From Clostridiales bacterium 1_7_47FAA (GTDB lineage: Bacteria > Bacillota > Clostridia > Lachnospirales > Lachnospiraceae): a DNA stretch of 64,000 nucleotides. Under the pieces are notes generated by a model that made no database searches, had not been told where the DNA came from, and saw only the letters and a list, made by a program, of their open reading frames with translations. The first letter of the stretch is position 1; each line of letters opens with the position of its first letter. The translations under genes were made by a program, and so were the position numbers. The stretch covers positions 1,077,366 to 1,141,365 of the forward strand of contig DS990261.1 in the NCBI GenBank assembly GCA_000155435.1. Direction: 5' to 3'. This document shows, one piece after another, positions 51,523-60,952 of the stretch.

Positions 51523-52742
51523 AACTTCAGCTGGATTTAAACAGGGAATACGGCATTGTACTGGAGGGCGGCGGGGCCAAGGGCGCCTATCAGGTAGGCG
51601 CATGGCGCGCCCTCCGGGAGGCCGGGATCAGGATAAAGGGTGCGGCAGGCACCTCGGTGGGCGCTTTGAACGGCGCCCTTATCTGTATGGATGATTTTAA
51701 GAAGGCAGAGCGCATATGGGAAAATATCCGCTACTCCAGGGTGATGGATGTGGATGATGAAATGATGGAGCGGCTTAAGAAGTTCAGCCTCCGCAGGATT
51801 TCCAGCATCACATCCCTGAATGTGGGGGAGCTTATATCCGGAATCAAGCGGATCCTCAAGGACGGCGGATTTGACATTGCCCCCTTAAAGGGACTGATTG
51901 AGGATGTGGTGGACGAGGAGAAAATCAGGAACTCGGACAGGGAGCTTTACGTGGTCACCTATTCCCTTTCAGACCGACAGCCTTTAATCGCCAATGTAAA
52001 GGAGGCGCCGGAGGGGACCATTGGCGACATGCTCATGGCCAGTGCATATTTAATCGGTTTCCGCCAGGAAAAGCTGGGGGGCAAATACTATATGGACGGC
52101 GGGGGTATCAACAACGTGCCTGTGGATGTGCTGATAGATAAAGGCTATAAGGATATCATCGTGCTGCGCATCTATGGATACGGCATTGATACGGAGAAAA
52201 AGCTGGAAGTTCCTGAGGACGTGAACCTGTACCATGTGGCGCCCCGGCAGGACCTTGGCGGGATATTGGAGTTTGACAGGAAACGGGCCAGGAGGAACAT
52301 GCTGCTGGGCTACTTTGACGGCAAGCGCATGCTTTACGGCCTGGCGGGCAGGGTATATTATATTGACGCGCCGGAGGGCGAACCTTATTATTTTGATAAG
52401 ATGATGTCGGAGATTCCCTGCCTTTTGTCCTATCTGAAGCCTGAATATCCAGCTACAGGCCGCAGCGGTCAGGGGGATACGGCCCAGTCCGGTGAACTGC
52501 CGGGCTACCGGGTGTATACGGAAAGGATTTTCCCGCAGCTGGCAAAGGAACTGAAGCTTAAGGACGGATGGGATTACAGGGAACTGTATCTTTCCCTGCT
52601 GGAGGATTTGGCAAAACAGTACCGTATCAGCCGCTTTAAAATTTATACGGTGGATGAACTTCTGAACCTGATTCACAGAAAAGCGGGGAGCGCTGCGCTG
52701 AAAGCATTGATTCCCACTCTTGACAGCAGCCCGCAGGTGTAG
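51519..52742 (+). CDS. Patatin-like phospholipase
   Basis: The 407-residue protein has the oxyanion motif LEGGGAKGAYQVGAWRAL near 14, the nucleophile elbow GTSVGALNG (Ser near 46) and the dyad Asp in MDGGGINNVP near 193, as in bacterial patatins of the RssA type. It probably hydrolyses lipids at the membrane. Residues 310-330 form a variable linker before a helical C-terminus. Confidence 0.9.
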   Translation: MKLQLDLNREYGIVLEGGGAKGAYQVGAWRALREAGIRIKGAAGTSVGALNGALICMDDFKKAERIWENIRYSRVMDVDDEMMERLKKFSLRRISSITSLNVGELISGIKRILKDGGFDIAPLKGLIEDVVDEEKIRNSDRELYVVTYSLSDRQPLIANVKEAPEGTIGDMLMASAYLIGFRQEKLGGKYYMDGGGINNVPVDVLIDKGYKDIIVLRIYGYGIDTEKKLEVPEDVNLYHVAPRQDLGGILEFDRKRARRNMLLGYFDGKRMLYGLAGRVYYIDAPEGEPYYFDKMMSEIPCLLSYLKPEYPATGRSGQGDTAQSGELPGYRVYTERIFPQLAKELKLKDGWDYRELYLSLLEDLAKQYRISRFKIYTVDELLNLIHRKAGSAALKALIPTLDSSPQV

Positions 52743-52814
52743 TATATTATGCATAAAGATGCATAAATATTAATAAAATACAGCCATATGCAGTGGTGGG
52801 AGACGGAGGATATT

Positions 52815-53804
52815 ATGAATTTAAAGGGAAGACATTTTTTAACGCTGAAAGATTATACACCGGAGGAGATTACATACCTGCTGGACCTTTCAGCGGAATT
52901 GAAGGAGAAAAAGAAAAAGGGAGTCCTGACAGATACGCTTAAGGGAAAGAATGTGGCCCTGATATTTGAGAAGACCAGCACCAGGACCCGCTGCGCATTT
53001 GAGGTTGCGGCCCATGACCTGGGCATGGGTACCACCTATCTGGACCCGTCCGGTTCCCAGATCGGCAAGAAGGAGAGCATCGCGGATACCGCAAGGGTCC
53101 TGGGACGGATGTATGAGGGGATTGAGTACCGCGGGTTCGGCCAGGAGATTGTGGAGGAGCTGGCGAAATACGCAGGAGTGCCTGTGTGGAACGGCCTTAC
53201 CAATGAGGACCATCCCACCCAGATGCTGGCAGACCTTCTCACCATCCGCGAGCACCTGGGACATTTGAAAGGCGTAAAGCTTGTGTATATGGGCGATGCG
53301 CGCTATAATATGGGTAACTCCCTGATGATTGCCTGCGCAAAGATGGGTATGCACTTTGTTGCATGTGCGCCGGCCAAGTATTTCCCCGACAAGGCACTTG
53401 TGGCGGAATGTGAGGCATTTGCAAAGGAAAGCGGCGGTTCCATCACCCTGACGGAGGATGTGATGACCGCAACCAAGGGAGCGGATGTGATAGATACGGA
53501 CGTGTGGGTTTCCATGGGAGAGCCGGACGAGGTTTGGGAAGAGCGTATAGAGGAACTGACCCCCTACAAGGTGACAAAGGCTGTTATGGATAATGCCGGA
53601 CCCAAGGCCATTTTCCTCCACTGCCTGCCTTCCTTCCATGACCTGAAGACCAAGATTGGCCATGAGATGGGAACGCGCTTTAACGTATCGGAACTGGAAG
53701 TAACAGACGAGGTATTTGAATCCAGCCAGTCCGTTGTGTTTGATGAGGCTGAGAACAGGATGCATACCATCAAGGCTGTAATGTTAGCAACGTTAGGAGA
53801 ATAG
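52815..53804 (+). CDS. argF: Ornithine carbamoyltransferase
   Basis: The ATG after GGAGG gives 329 residues. [20 protein letters not shown] has the carbamoyl phosphate site, [18 protein letters not shown] and VWVSMGE are the ornithine-side motifs, and HCLPSFHD has the ornithine-binding Cys. It forms citrulline for arginine synthesis or works backwards in arginine breakdown; without arginine genes nearby the direction cannot be told. Confidence 0.95.
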   Translation: MNLKGRHFLTLKDYTPEEITYLLDLSAELKEKKKKGVLTDTLKGKNVALIFEKTSTRTRCAFEVAAHDLGMGTTYLDPSGSQIGKKESIADTARVLGRMYEGIEYRGFGQEIVEELAKYAGVPVWNGLTNEDHPTQMLADLLTIREHLGHLKGVKLVYMGDARYNMGNSLMIACAKMGMHFVACAPAKYFPDKALVAECEAFAKESGGSITLTEDVMTATKGADVIDTDVWVSMGEPDEVWEERIEELTPYKVTKAVMDNAGPKAIFLHCLPSFHDLKTKIGHEMGTRFNVSELEVTDEVFESSQSVVFDEAENRMHTIKAVMLATLGE

Positions 53805-53809
53805 CACAT

Positions 53810-54112
53810 ATGCATGGGCAAAGAGGAAGGGGTGAGCGCCATGCCGGGATATTCCTGGACATGGCCCACCTGATACTGGGGATTGCGATTATAATCCTTG
53901 CCGTGCTGTCATTCATTAACCCGGAGGGAAACCATATGCTGTTCCCTCTGGTGTTTTTGCTGGCAGCATTATTAAACGCTGTAAGCGGTGTATTTGAATG
54001 TAAGACCTGGGGACGGGATAAGAAGAAACGCCGCCAGGGCATATTGCAGCTGGCGCTGGCCGTGGGACTGGCTGTCCTTGGCATCTTAAGCGCCATCAGT
54101 ATCTGGGCGTAA
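53810..54112 (+). CDS. Small membrane protein of unknown function
   Basis: The 100-residue protein has three predicted membrane segments (about 18-36, 43-60 and 76-98) joined by a basic loop KTWGRDKKKRRQG. It resembles uncharacterised clostridial membrane proteins. It lies between argF and birA, 6 bases after argF. Confidence 0.6.
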   Translation: MHGQRGRGERHAGIFLDMAHLILGIAIIILAVLSFINPEGNHMLFPLVFLLAALLNAVSGVFECKTWGRDKKKRRQGILQLALAVGLAVLGILSAISIWA

Positions 54113-54150
54113 TACCGGGAACAGACCTTCCCACATAAAAGAGGTGGCAG

Positions 54151-55131
54151 ATGAAGTCGGAGATTTTAAACATGCTGAGGGCCACGGGCGGTTACCTTTC
54201 CGGCCAGCAGCTATGTGAACATTTGGGGGTCTCCCGCACAGCCGTGTGGAAGGCCGTCAATGATTTAAGGGAAGAAGGTTATATAATTGAAGCTGTCCGC
54301 AACAGGGGATACCGCCTTGTGGAGGATGCGGATGTGATTACCCAGGCTGAGCTTAAATCCATACTGAAAACAGGCTGGATTGGGAACAGGCTGGAATATT
54401 TTGATGAAACGGATTCCACCAATACAAGGGCCAGGAAGTTTGCTGAGGAAGGGGCTCCCCACGGCACCCTGGTGGTTGCTGACAGCCAGTCCTCGGGAAA
54501 AGGACGCCGGGGCAGGCTCTGGACATCACCCAGGGGCGTGGGAATATGGATGAGCATGGTGCTGCGTCCTGACATTGCCCCTGTCCATGCATCCATGCTC
54601 ACCCTGATTGCCGGAATGGCGGTGGTACGGGGCGTGAAGGAGAGCACGGGGCTGGATGCCATGATTAAGTGGCCCAATGACGCCGTGCTGGCAGGCAGGA
54701 AGATATGCGGGATCCTCACGGAGATGAGCACGGAGGATGATTCCATCCGTTATGTGATAACCGGAATTGGGATTAATGTCAATATTGATGAATTTCCCGA
54801 AGAAATCCGTGACAAGGCAACTTCCTTAAAGATGGAACTGGGAAAAAGCGTCAAGCGCAGCCCTGTAATCCGGGCGGTGGCCGAGGCATTTGAGACTTAT
54901 TATGATATTTTCCTTGAGACGTGTGACATGTCGCGTCTGAAGGAGGAGTATAACAGGGAACTGGCCAATACGGGCCGGGAGGTACTGGTGTTGGACCCCA
55001 GGGGACAGTATGAAGGTACGGCCCTGGGAATTGACGATGAAGGAAGCCTTCTTGTGAGGAAAAAGGACGGTACGGTGGTGCCTGTCATATCCGGGGAGGT
55101 GTCGGTAAGAGGTATTTATGGATATATTTGA
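54151..55131 (+). CDS. birA: Bifunctional biotin ligase/repressor BirA
   Basis: The 326-residue protein has an N-terminal helix-turn-helix (LCEHLGVSRTAVWKAVNDLR, about 22-42), the catalytic domain with SGKGRRGRLWTSPRGVGIWM near 120 and KWPNDAVLAGRKICGIL near 175, and the C-terminal SH3-like domain. It attaches biotin to acetyl-CoA or pyruvate carboxylase subunits and represses biotin genes. Its 3' end overlaps mutY by 14 bases. Confidence 0.93.
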   Translation: MKSEILNMLRATGGYLSGQQLCEHLGVSRTAVWKAVNDLREEGYIIEAVRNRGYRLVEDADVITQAELKSILKTGWIGNRLEYFDETDSTNTRARKFAEEGAPHGTLVVADSQSSGKGRRGRLWTSPRGVGIWMSMVLRPDIAPVHASMLTLIAGMAVVRGVKESTGLDAMIKWPNDAVLAGRKICGILTEMSTEDDSIRYVITGIGINVNIDEFPEEIRDKATSLKMELGKSVKRSPVIRAVAEAFETYYDIFLETCDMSRLKEEYNRELANTGREVLVLDPRGQYEGTALGIDDEGSLLVRKKDGTVVPVISGEVSVRGIYGYI

Positions 55132-56293
55132 TACAGCGCATTTGTATGACGGCCTCCAGGTCATGGAGCGGGAGCAGGCCCCCCTTGGTAGGGAGGAACG
55201 TCTTAAGGCCATGGAAAAGCCGCTGCTGGCCTGGTATGGCAGCAGGGCACGTTCCCTGCCCTGGAGGGACGACCCGAAGCCTTACCGGGTATGGATATCG
55301 GAAATCATGTTGCAGCAGACCAGGGTGGAGGCAGTGAAGCCGTATTTTGAGCGTTTTATGAAAGCATTCCCTGAGGTCCGGGACCTGGCCGGAGCGGAGG
55401 ATGATTACCTTATGAAAATGTGGGAAGGCCTTGGGTACTATAACCGGGCCAGGAACCTTAAGGCAGCGGCCCGGATGGTGATGGAAGAATACGGCGGCTG
55501 CCTTCCTGCATCCTTTGAGGAACTGATAAAGCTTCCCGGAATCGGAAGTTACACCGCAGGGGCCATTGCGTCCATTGCCTTCGGGATTCCCATGCCGGCA
55601 GTGGACGGCAATGTGCTCAGGGTCATCTCGCGGGTGCTGGGGGACCGGGGGGACATCAGGAAGGCTTCGGTAAAGGCAGGGATGGAACAGGAACTGAAGG
55701 CCGTCATGCCCTCCGGGGATGCCAGCCGCTATAACCAGGGGCTGATTGAGATAGGGGCTTTGGTCTGTATCCCGGGAGGGGAACCCAGGTGCGGTGAATG
55801 TCCGCTGGCATCCGTGTGCCTGACGCGCAGGAATGGATGGTGGAAGGAAATCCCTTATAAATCTCCAAACAAGGCGAGGAAAATCGAGGAAAGGACCGTT
55901 TTCATCATAGAATATCAGGATAAGGTGGCAATCCACAAGCGTCCCATGAACGGGCTTCTGGCAGGGCTTTATGAGTTTCCCAATGCCTGCGGCCATCCGG
56001 ATGCGGATGAGATACCTGCGGTATTGGGAATGAATCCCGGATGCATAAAGGCCGTTACCCCGCTTCCCGCTGCAAAGCATGTGTTTTCCCATGTGGAATG
56101 GCATATGACAGGATATAGGGTGGTGGTGGATGAGGCTGCCGCGGATCCGGTGTTTCCTGGCGGACGGGAAGAGGGAAAAGGTGTGGCGGATGAGGCTGCG
56201 GCCGGGGACTGGTTCTTTGTTTCCAGGGAACAGCTGGCTTCCTCCTATGCCATTCCCAATGCATTTCAGGCCTACACGGCATTGGTTGGATAA
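55118..56293 (+). CDS. mutY: A/G-specific adenine glycosylase
   Basis: The 391-residue protein has the helix-hairpin-helix LPGIGSYTAGAIASIAFG near 140, catalytic Asp in PAVDGNVLRV, Glu in WISEIMLQQTRVE, and the cluster ligands CIPGGEPRCGECPLASVC, with seven rather than six residues between the first two cysteines. A NUDIX-like recognition domain follows. It removes adenine opposite 8-oxoguanine. The C-terminal domain contains an Ala/Gly/Glu-rich insert near 350. Confidence 0.94.
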   Translation: MDIFDTAHLYDGLQVMEREQAPLGREERLKAMEKPLLAWYGSRARSLPWRDDPKPYRVWISEIMLQQTRVEAVKPYFERFMKAFPEVRDLAGAEDDYLMKMWEGLGYYNRARNLKAAARMVMEEYGGCLPASFEELIKLPGIGSYTAGAIASIAFGIPMPAVDGNVLRVISRVLGDRGDIRKASVKAGMEQELKAVMPSGDASRYNQGLIEIGALVCIPGGEPRCGECPLASVCLTRRNGWWKEIPYKSPNKARKIEERTVFIIEYQDKVAIHKRPMNGLLAGLYEFPNACGHPDADEIPAVLGMNPGCIKAVTPLPAAKHVFSHVEWHMTGYRVVVDEAAADPVFPGGREEGKGVADEAAAGDWFFVSREQLASSYAIPNAFQAYTALVG

Positions 56294-56333
56294 GTTTGTC
56301 AAAATTGGTTACAATGAAAAGGAGGAATGATGG

Positions 56334-57224
56334 ATGAAAAAAATGCTGTTTGTTTTTAATCCCCGTTCCGGCAAGGAGCAGATTAAAGGTCATCTGATGG
56401 AAATCCTGGATATCTTCACCAGGGCGGGCTATGAAATCCGCGTCCATGTGACCCAGAAACAGTCTGACGCGGTGGAGGTTGTTGCCAGATACGGCAACCG
56501 CGTGGACGTGGTGGTGTGCAGCGGCGGGGACGGCACCTTGAACGAGACCGTGACCGGAATGATGAAGCTTAAGAAACTCCCCATGCTGGGATACATTCCT
56601 GCCGGTTCCACCAATGATTTTGCATCCAGTCTGGAAATCCCAAAAAGGATGCCCCAGGCAGCGGCAGATATCGTGGAAGGCATGCCCTTTGCCATTGATA
56701 TCGGAACCTTCTGCCATGACAGGTATTTCATGTATATTGCGGCCTTTGGGGCATTTACGGAAGTGTCCTACCTTACCTCCCAGGACAGGAAGAACCTGCT
56801 GGGACACCAGGCCTATATGCTGGAGGGGGTTAAAAGCCTGGCCGGAATAAAGCCCTATCACATGAAGGTGGAATGGGACGACCAGGTGCTGGAGGAGGAC
56901 TTTGCTTTTGGGATGGTGACCAACACCAGGAGCGTGGGTGGGTTCAAGGGGCTGGTGAACCAGTCCGTGGCCCTTAACGACGGCATGTTTGAGGTCCTGC
57001 TCATCCGCATGCCCAGGACCCCGGTGGACCTTAGCAATATTGTTTCCTATATGTTCCTGAAGGAAGAACCCAATGAATACGTATATAAGTTTAAGACAGC
57101 GTCCATCCGCCTGACCTCGGAATGGGGCGTTGACTGGGTACTGGACGGCGAGTACGGCGGCACCAGGACAGAGGTAAATATTGGGAATTTAAAGGAACGG
57201 ATACGGATACTCCTTAAAAAATAA
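56334..57224 (+). CDS. Diacylglycerol/lipid kinase (YegS/DgkB type)
   Basis: The 296-residue protein has FNPRSGKEQ at the start, the nucleotide site VVCSGGDGTLNETVTGMM near 60, and YIPAGSTNDFASSL near 86. These lipid kinases phosphorylate diacylglycerol or related lipids using the GGDGT loop. It lies between mutY and rpoD. Confidence 0.9.
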   Translation: MKKMLFVFNPRSGKEQIKGHLMEILDIFTRAGYEIRVHVTQKQSDAVEVVARYGNRVDVVVCSGGDGTLNETVTGMMKLKKLPMLGYIPAGSTNDFASSLEIPKRMPQAAADIVEGMPFAIDIGTFCHDRYFMYIAAFGAFTEVSYLTSQDRKNLLGHQAYMLEGVKSLAGIKPYHMKVEWDDQVLEEDFAFGMVTNTRSVGGFKGLVNQSVALNDGMFEVLLIRMPRTPVDLSNIVSYMFLKEEPNEYVYKFKTASIRLTSEWGVDWVLDGEYGGTRTEVNIGNLKERIRILLKK

Positions 57225-57242
57225 ATAAAATGTCGAAATATG

Positions 57243-57271
57243 TTGAAATACAGTGGCGAGTGGTATATAAT
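57243..57271 (+). promoter_or_regulatory. Promoter of rpoD
   Basis: TTGAAA (57243-57248), 17 bases and TATAAT (57266-57271) precede the gene by about 50 bases. Confidence 0.65.
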
Positions 57272-57323
57272 GATAAGTTGTGGGAGTCTCCACATTTACC
57301 TTTAAGCGAAAGGACGTTTATCA

Positions 57324-58469
57324 GTGGAAAAGGACGATTTTTTAAAGAAGCTGGAAAAGCTGGTCGAACATGCAAAATCCAAGCACAACACGCTGGATGC
57401 AGGGGAGATTAATGATTTTTTTACCGGGGATAACCTGTCACCGGAACAGATGGACCAAATTTACAGTTACCTGGAGAACCGTAATATTGACGTTGTTCCC
57501 GTACTGGACGAAGCGATGCTTACCGAGGACACTGTTCTGCTTGATGACATTGATTTAGACCTGGATTTAGACGACGACAGCTTCATTAAAGATGCAGAAG
57601 AGGAAGAAATCGACCTGGATGCAGTGGATCTGTTGGAGGGTATCGGTACAGAAGACCCGGTCCGCATGTATCTCAAAGAAATCGGCACAGTGCCCCTTCT
57701 TACGGCAGACGAGGAATTAAACCTGGCCCAGCGCAAGGCTGACGGCGATGATTATGCCAAGGAGAGGCTTATCGAGGCCAACTTACGTCTTGTGGTCAGC
57801 ATTGCAAAGCGTTATACCGGCAGAGGGATGAGTTTCCTGGATCTGGTCCAGGAAGGCAATCTGGGCCTGATTAAGGGCGTGGAAAAATTTGACTATACAA
57901 AAGGTTATAAGCTAAGTACATATGCAACATGGTGGATCCGCCAGTCGGTTACAAGGGCATTGGCAGATCAGGCGAGGACCATCCGCGTACCGGTGCATAT
58001 GGTTGAGACGATTAATAAGATGTCCAAGATGCAGAGGAAGCTTACCCTGGAACTTGGCTATGAGCCGTCGGTGACAGAGCTGGCAGAGGCTCTGGACATG
58101 ACCGAGGACAAGGTTATGGAAATCATGCAGATTGCCAGGGAACCGGCATCACTGGAGACACCGATCGGTGAAGAGGATGATTCCAACCTGGGCGATTTTG
58201 TGGCTGACAATAATGTGGTGACGCCGGAAGGCAACGTGGAATCCGTCATGCTCCGCGAGCATATCGACGCACTTCTGGGCGATCTTAAGGAGAGGGAGCG
58301 CCAGGTCATTGTACTCAGGTTCGGACTGGAGGACGGGCATCCCCGTACCCTGGAGGAAGTGGGCAAGGAGTTCAATGTTACCAGGGAGCGTATCCGCCAG
58401 ATTGAGGCCAAGGCATTGCGCAAGCTGCGCAATCCGGTCAGAAGCAAGAGAATCAGGGATTTCCTGTAA
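57324..58469 (+). CDS. rpoD: RNA polymerase sigma factor RpoD (SigA)
   Basis: The 381-residue protein starts with GTG after AAAGGA. An acidic N-terminal region 1.1 ([12 protein letters not shown] near 75) is followed by region 1.2 [11 protein letters not shown], region 2 ([39 protein letters not shown]), region 3 and region 4 ([20 protein letters not shown]). It directs vegetative transcription. It usually follows dnaG in Clostridia; here dnaG is not adjacent. Confidence 0.96.
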   Translation: MEKDDFLKKLEKLVEHAKSKHNTLDAGEINDFFTGDNLSPEQMDQIYSYLENRNIDVVPVLDEAMLTEDTVLLDDIDLDLDLDDDSFIKDAEEEEIDLDAVDLLEGIGTEDPVRMYLKEIGTVPLLTADEELNLAQRKADGDDYAKERLIEANLRLVVSIAKRYTGRGMSFLDLVQEGNLGLIKGVEKFDYTKGYKLSTYATWWIRQSVTRALADQARTIRVPVHMVETINKMSKMQRKLTLELGYEPSVTELAEALDMTEDKVMEIMQIAREPASLETPIGEEDDSNLGDFVADNNVVTPEGNVESVMLREHIDALLGDLKERERQVIVLRFGLEDGHPRTLEEVGKEFNVTRERIRQIEAKALRKLRNPVRSKRIRDFL

Positions 58470-58599
58470 TTGATAGGTAGGTCAGGGTGGAGAGGTCGTT
58501 TGGCAGGCGGCCTCTTTTTCTGGTGTACGCGTACTTTGCAGGTTTGTCTGGATGTGTTCCGGGGGAGCGGAACCAGAATAAGTCATAAGGAGGCCAGGG

Positions 58600-59265
58600 A
58601 TGGCGCAGGACGGTCAGAAACGGAATTATCAAAAAGAGATGGAAGGGCTGATGGAAGGATTTAAGCGGGAAGGGAAAAGGCCCAGCCTGCTGCTGCACAG
58701 CTGCTGTGCGCCGTGCAGCAGCTATGTCCTGGAATACCTGTCCCAATACTTTGATATCACGGTGTATTACTATAATCCCAACATTGCCCCGGCAGGGGAG
58801 TATGAGGCAAGGGTAAGGGAGCAGGAACGCCTTATAGGGGAAATGAAGGTTCTTGGTCCGGTCCGGTTCATGGCAGGGGAATATGTGCCGGAAGATTTTT
58901 ACGCGGCTGTCAAAGGGTATGAGAAGGTGCCGGAGGGCGGGGAGCGCTGTGTTAAGTGCTTTGAGCTGCGCCTGGAACATGCTGCCAGAATGGCAAAGGA
59001 AGGCGGTTATGACTATTTTACCACCACCCTTTCCATCAGCCCCATGAAAAATGCAGCCAGGCTTAATGAAATCGGCCAGAGGATGGCGGCCGCATATGGC
59101 GTGCCATATCTGGTATCTGATTTTAAGAAGAAAAACGGATACAAGCGTTCCGTGGAGCTGTCAGGGGAATATGGCCTTTACCGCCAGGATTACTGTGGCT
59201 GCGTGTATTCCCAGGCAGAGGCCAGGGCGCGCAGGGAGGCGGCAGAGGCGCCCGGCCGTTCTTGA
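58600..59265 (+). CDS. queH: Epoxyqueuosine reductase QueH
   Basis: The 221-residue protein has LLLHSCCAPCSSYVLEYL near 30, YYNPNIAPAGEYEARVREQ, RCVKCFELRLEHAARMA and the closing Cys pair in YRQDYCGCVYSQAEA, the conserved cysteines and Asp of QueH. It performs the last step of queuosine synthesis in tRNA, replacing QueG in anaerobes. AAGGAGG precedes the start. Confidence 0.94.
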   Translation: MAQDGQKRNYQKEMEGLMEGFKREGKRPSLLLHSCCAPCSSYVLEYLSQYFDITVYYYNPNIAPAGEYEARVREQERLIGEMKVLGPVRFMAGEYVPEDFYAAVKGYEKVPEGGERCVKCFELRLEHAARMAKEGGYDYFTTTLSISPMKNAARLNEIGQRMAAAYGVPYLVSDFKKKNGYKRSVELSGEYGLYRQDYCGCVYSQAEARARREAAEAPGRS

Positions 59266-59339
59266 TCCGCCCGTATGGAAAGCAGGTTACAGGCACCCTA
59301 TGGATTGTGAAAAAGTTGCTTAGGATTTTCCCGATTAAC

Positions 59340-59368
59340 TTGACATAGACAGGCAGATGTAATAGAAT
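59340..59368 (+). promoter_or_regulatory. Promoter of the HPr gene
   Basis: TTGACA (59340-59345), 17 bases and TAGAAT (59363-59368) give a leader of about 95 bases. Confidence 0.7.
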
Positions 59369-59470
59369 CTTTCATAGGAGACATTGCGCAAGACGGTGTC
59401 CTGGGAGTATGTCCGTATCATGGGATATTCTTTCAAATGAGTATAAAATAGTGAATAAGGAGAGTGTATT

Positions 59471-59737
59471 ATGATCAGTAAAACATTAACAGTTATTAAT
59501 CCATCCGGTTTACACTTAAGACCAGCAGGAGTCCTGTCCCAGACAGCCATGAAGTTCAAGAGCGATATTACGATTGAGTGTGGGGAGAAGAAAATCATCG
59601 CTAAGAGCGTACTGAATGTTATGGCAGCCGGTATTAAGAGCGGAACTGAGATTAATCTGATCTGCGATGGCGAGGACGAAGAAGAGGCTATGAAGACCCT
59701 GACCGAGGCAATTGAGAGCGGACTGGGTGAGATGTAA
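59471..59737 (+). CDS. ptsH: HPr phosphocarrier protein
   Basis: The 88-residue protein has NPSGLHLRPAG with the phosphorylated His15, and AKSVLNVMAAG with the regulatory Ser46 used by HPr kinase. It carries phosphate from EI to PTS IIA proteins and DhaM, and with Ser46 phosphorylated acts with CcpA in catabolite control. It is monocistronic, without ptsI. Its Ser46 context K-S-[VI]-[ML] marks HPr rather than Crh-like proteins, which lack His15. Confidence 0.93.
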   Translation: MISKTLTVINPSGLHLRPAGVLSQTAMKFKSDITIECGEKKIIAKSVLNVMAAGIKSGTEINLICDGEDEEEAMKTLTEAIESGLGEM

Positions 59738-59762
59738 TTAATATATGTTATGAATAAGAATG

Positions 59763-59797
59763 CAGACAGTATCTTTTTGGGATGCTGTCTGTTTTTA
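59763..59797 (+). terminator. Terminator of the HPr gene
   Basis: CAGACAGTATC and GATGCTGTCTG form a stem with one G-T pair and a T-rich loop, followed by TTTTTATTT. Confidence 0.85.
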
Positions 59798-59835
59798 TTT
59801 CGTAGATGGTTTTTAGGAAAAGTATAACTCATAAG

Positions 59836-59961
59836 GAGGATACCTGCATCAAGGGGGCTTATCCGGTAGTAAATGGCAGGGTAAAAGTCCCAAAGGGACC
59901 AGGTTTTGGTGTTTCACTGTGTGAAGAAGAAATAAGGAAATATGTTTTCCATCCGTATTGA
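59836..59961 (+). pseudogene. C-terminal remnant of an enolase-superfamily (mandelate racemase/MLE) gene
   Basis: The plus strand reads about 40 codons without a proper start. AYPVVNGRVKVPKGPGFGVS followed by CEEEIRKYVFHPY and a stop matches the usual tail of mandelate racemase/muconate-lactonising enzymes, in which G-x-[VI]-x-[VL]-P-x-G-P-G-[FLW]-G is conserved. The barrel with the catalytic residues is missing, so this is the leftover of a deletion. It has its own terminator at 59987-60034. Confidence 0.55.
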
Positions 59962-59986
59962 TTTCCTTAACGGGTGAAGAAGGCAG

Positions 59987-60034
59987 GAGAGGATATCCTG
60001 GACGCGGCCGGAACGTCAGGGATATCCTCTTTTA
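59987..60034 (+). terminator. Terminator after the enolase-superfamily remnant
   Basis: GAGAGGATATCC pairs with GGATATCCTC around a 20-base loop and is followed by TTTTA. It remains from the lost gene and may also stop the convergent kinase gene. Confidence 0.7.
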
Positions 60035-60052
60035 TATGCAGGAAGATACTGA

Positions 60053-60598
60053 CTACCAGTTACATTTCATTGCCTGAAGTATGGATTCCACGCTTCTGTC
60101 CAAATCCAGGTTTTCTATCCGAAGTACCGGACATGTAACTGTTTTCAGCCACGCCTCATGTTTGGCCAGGCTTCTTCCGGACCTGCGTCCTGAATCATAG
60201 GAGGATGCCCACTCTATGAATTCGGCAGATGCATGGTGCCTGCTGTTTCCGGGCAGGATTGCATCGCCGTACCGCTCTGCTTCCCGTCTTTTTAGCCGTT
60301 CTATCCGTATGTCCGCGGGAACGTGTACAAATACAACCAAATCAAATACAGATGCCAGTTCATCATACCACCCGGTCACGGAGCCGCTGAGTACCCAATG
60401 GGGGCTGCTGTTTAAATCTCGGTCCATCAGGGCCGCGTAATCCTCATATCTGCGCGAGACTGTAAAAGGGTCCTGGGTGGGCAGCCAGAAATAGCTGTCC
60501 GAGTCAAAATGGCTGTAGCCTGTGTGTTCACATACTTTTTCTGCAATCGTCGTGGTGCCTGAGCCGGAGGCGCCGAATATGTGGATGTGCTTTTTCAT
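60053..60598 (-). CDS. P-loop kinase-like protein
   Basis: The 181-residue protein starts with IHIFGASGSGTTTIAEKV, a Walker A motif, and has HFDSDSYFWLP and a lid-like basic region RIERLKRREAERYGD. It resembles adenylate/shikimate kinase-fold proteins of the AAA_18 or FlaR type. The substrate is unknown. It is monocistronic. Confidence 0.75.
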   Translation of the reverse strand: MKKHIHIFGASGSGTTTIAEKVCEHTGYSHFDSDSYFWLPTQDPFTVSRRYEDYAALMDRDLNSSPHWVLSGSVTGWYDELASVFDLVVFVHVPADIRIERLKRREAERYGDAILPGNSRHHASAEFIEWASSYDSGRRSGRSLAKHEAWLKTVTCPVLRIENLDLDRSVESILQAMKCNW

Positions 60599-60735
60599 AA
60601 GTCCCTCTTTTGTGGTGCGGATGCTGAAAATGTCAGGTTTCTGTGTATACGTAACGATATAAGTATATCACAGATGTAGGGAATATGTATGAAAAGTCCA
60701 TGGAAAATGCATGGAAATAAAGTGATGGATATGTA

Positions 60736-60763
60736 TGTACAAAAATGAAAATTTTATTATAAT
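60736..60763 (+). promoter_or_regulatory. Possible promoter of gltB
   Basis: TGTACA and TATAAT are 16 bases apart in an AT-rich region. The 354-base gap 60599-60952 also has TTATCT...AGATAA arms (about 60812-60832), a possible regulator site, and other AT-rich -10-like sequences, so the true start is not certain. Confidence 0.4.
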
Positions 60764-60885
60764 GATAAAATATAACAGATAATATAACGTGGGAAATATT
60801 AGTTATCAAATTATCTGACAATTATAGATAAAAACTTATTTACAAAAGGAAAAAAATGTAGTATCATCACCACTATAAAAAAACA

Positions 60886-60932
60886 GGCGGAAGTTCCCCC
60901 AGGATATGTCCCCCCAGACACTCCCTTCCGCC
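60886..60932 (+). promoter_or_regulatory. Hairpin in the gltB leader
   Basis: GGCGGAAG (60886-60893) pairs with CTTCCGCC (60925-60932) around a C-rich loop, ending 20 bases before the start codon. No T run follows. A translational or stability role is possible. Confidence 0.5.
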
Positions 60933-60952
60933 AAAAGAAAGGAAGTATGCTT

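Noticed and set aside
55085-56302. A 405-codon minus-strand frame opposite mutY
   Set aside because: It is a shadow of the well-supported mutY gene; the product is rich in Pro, His and Arg, with no motif or ribosome site.
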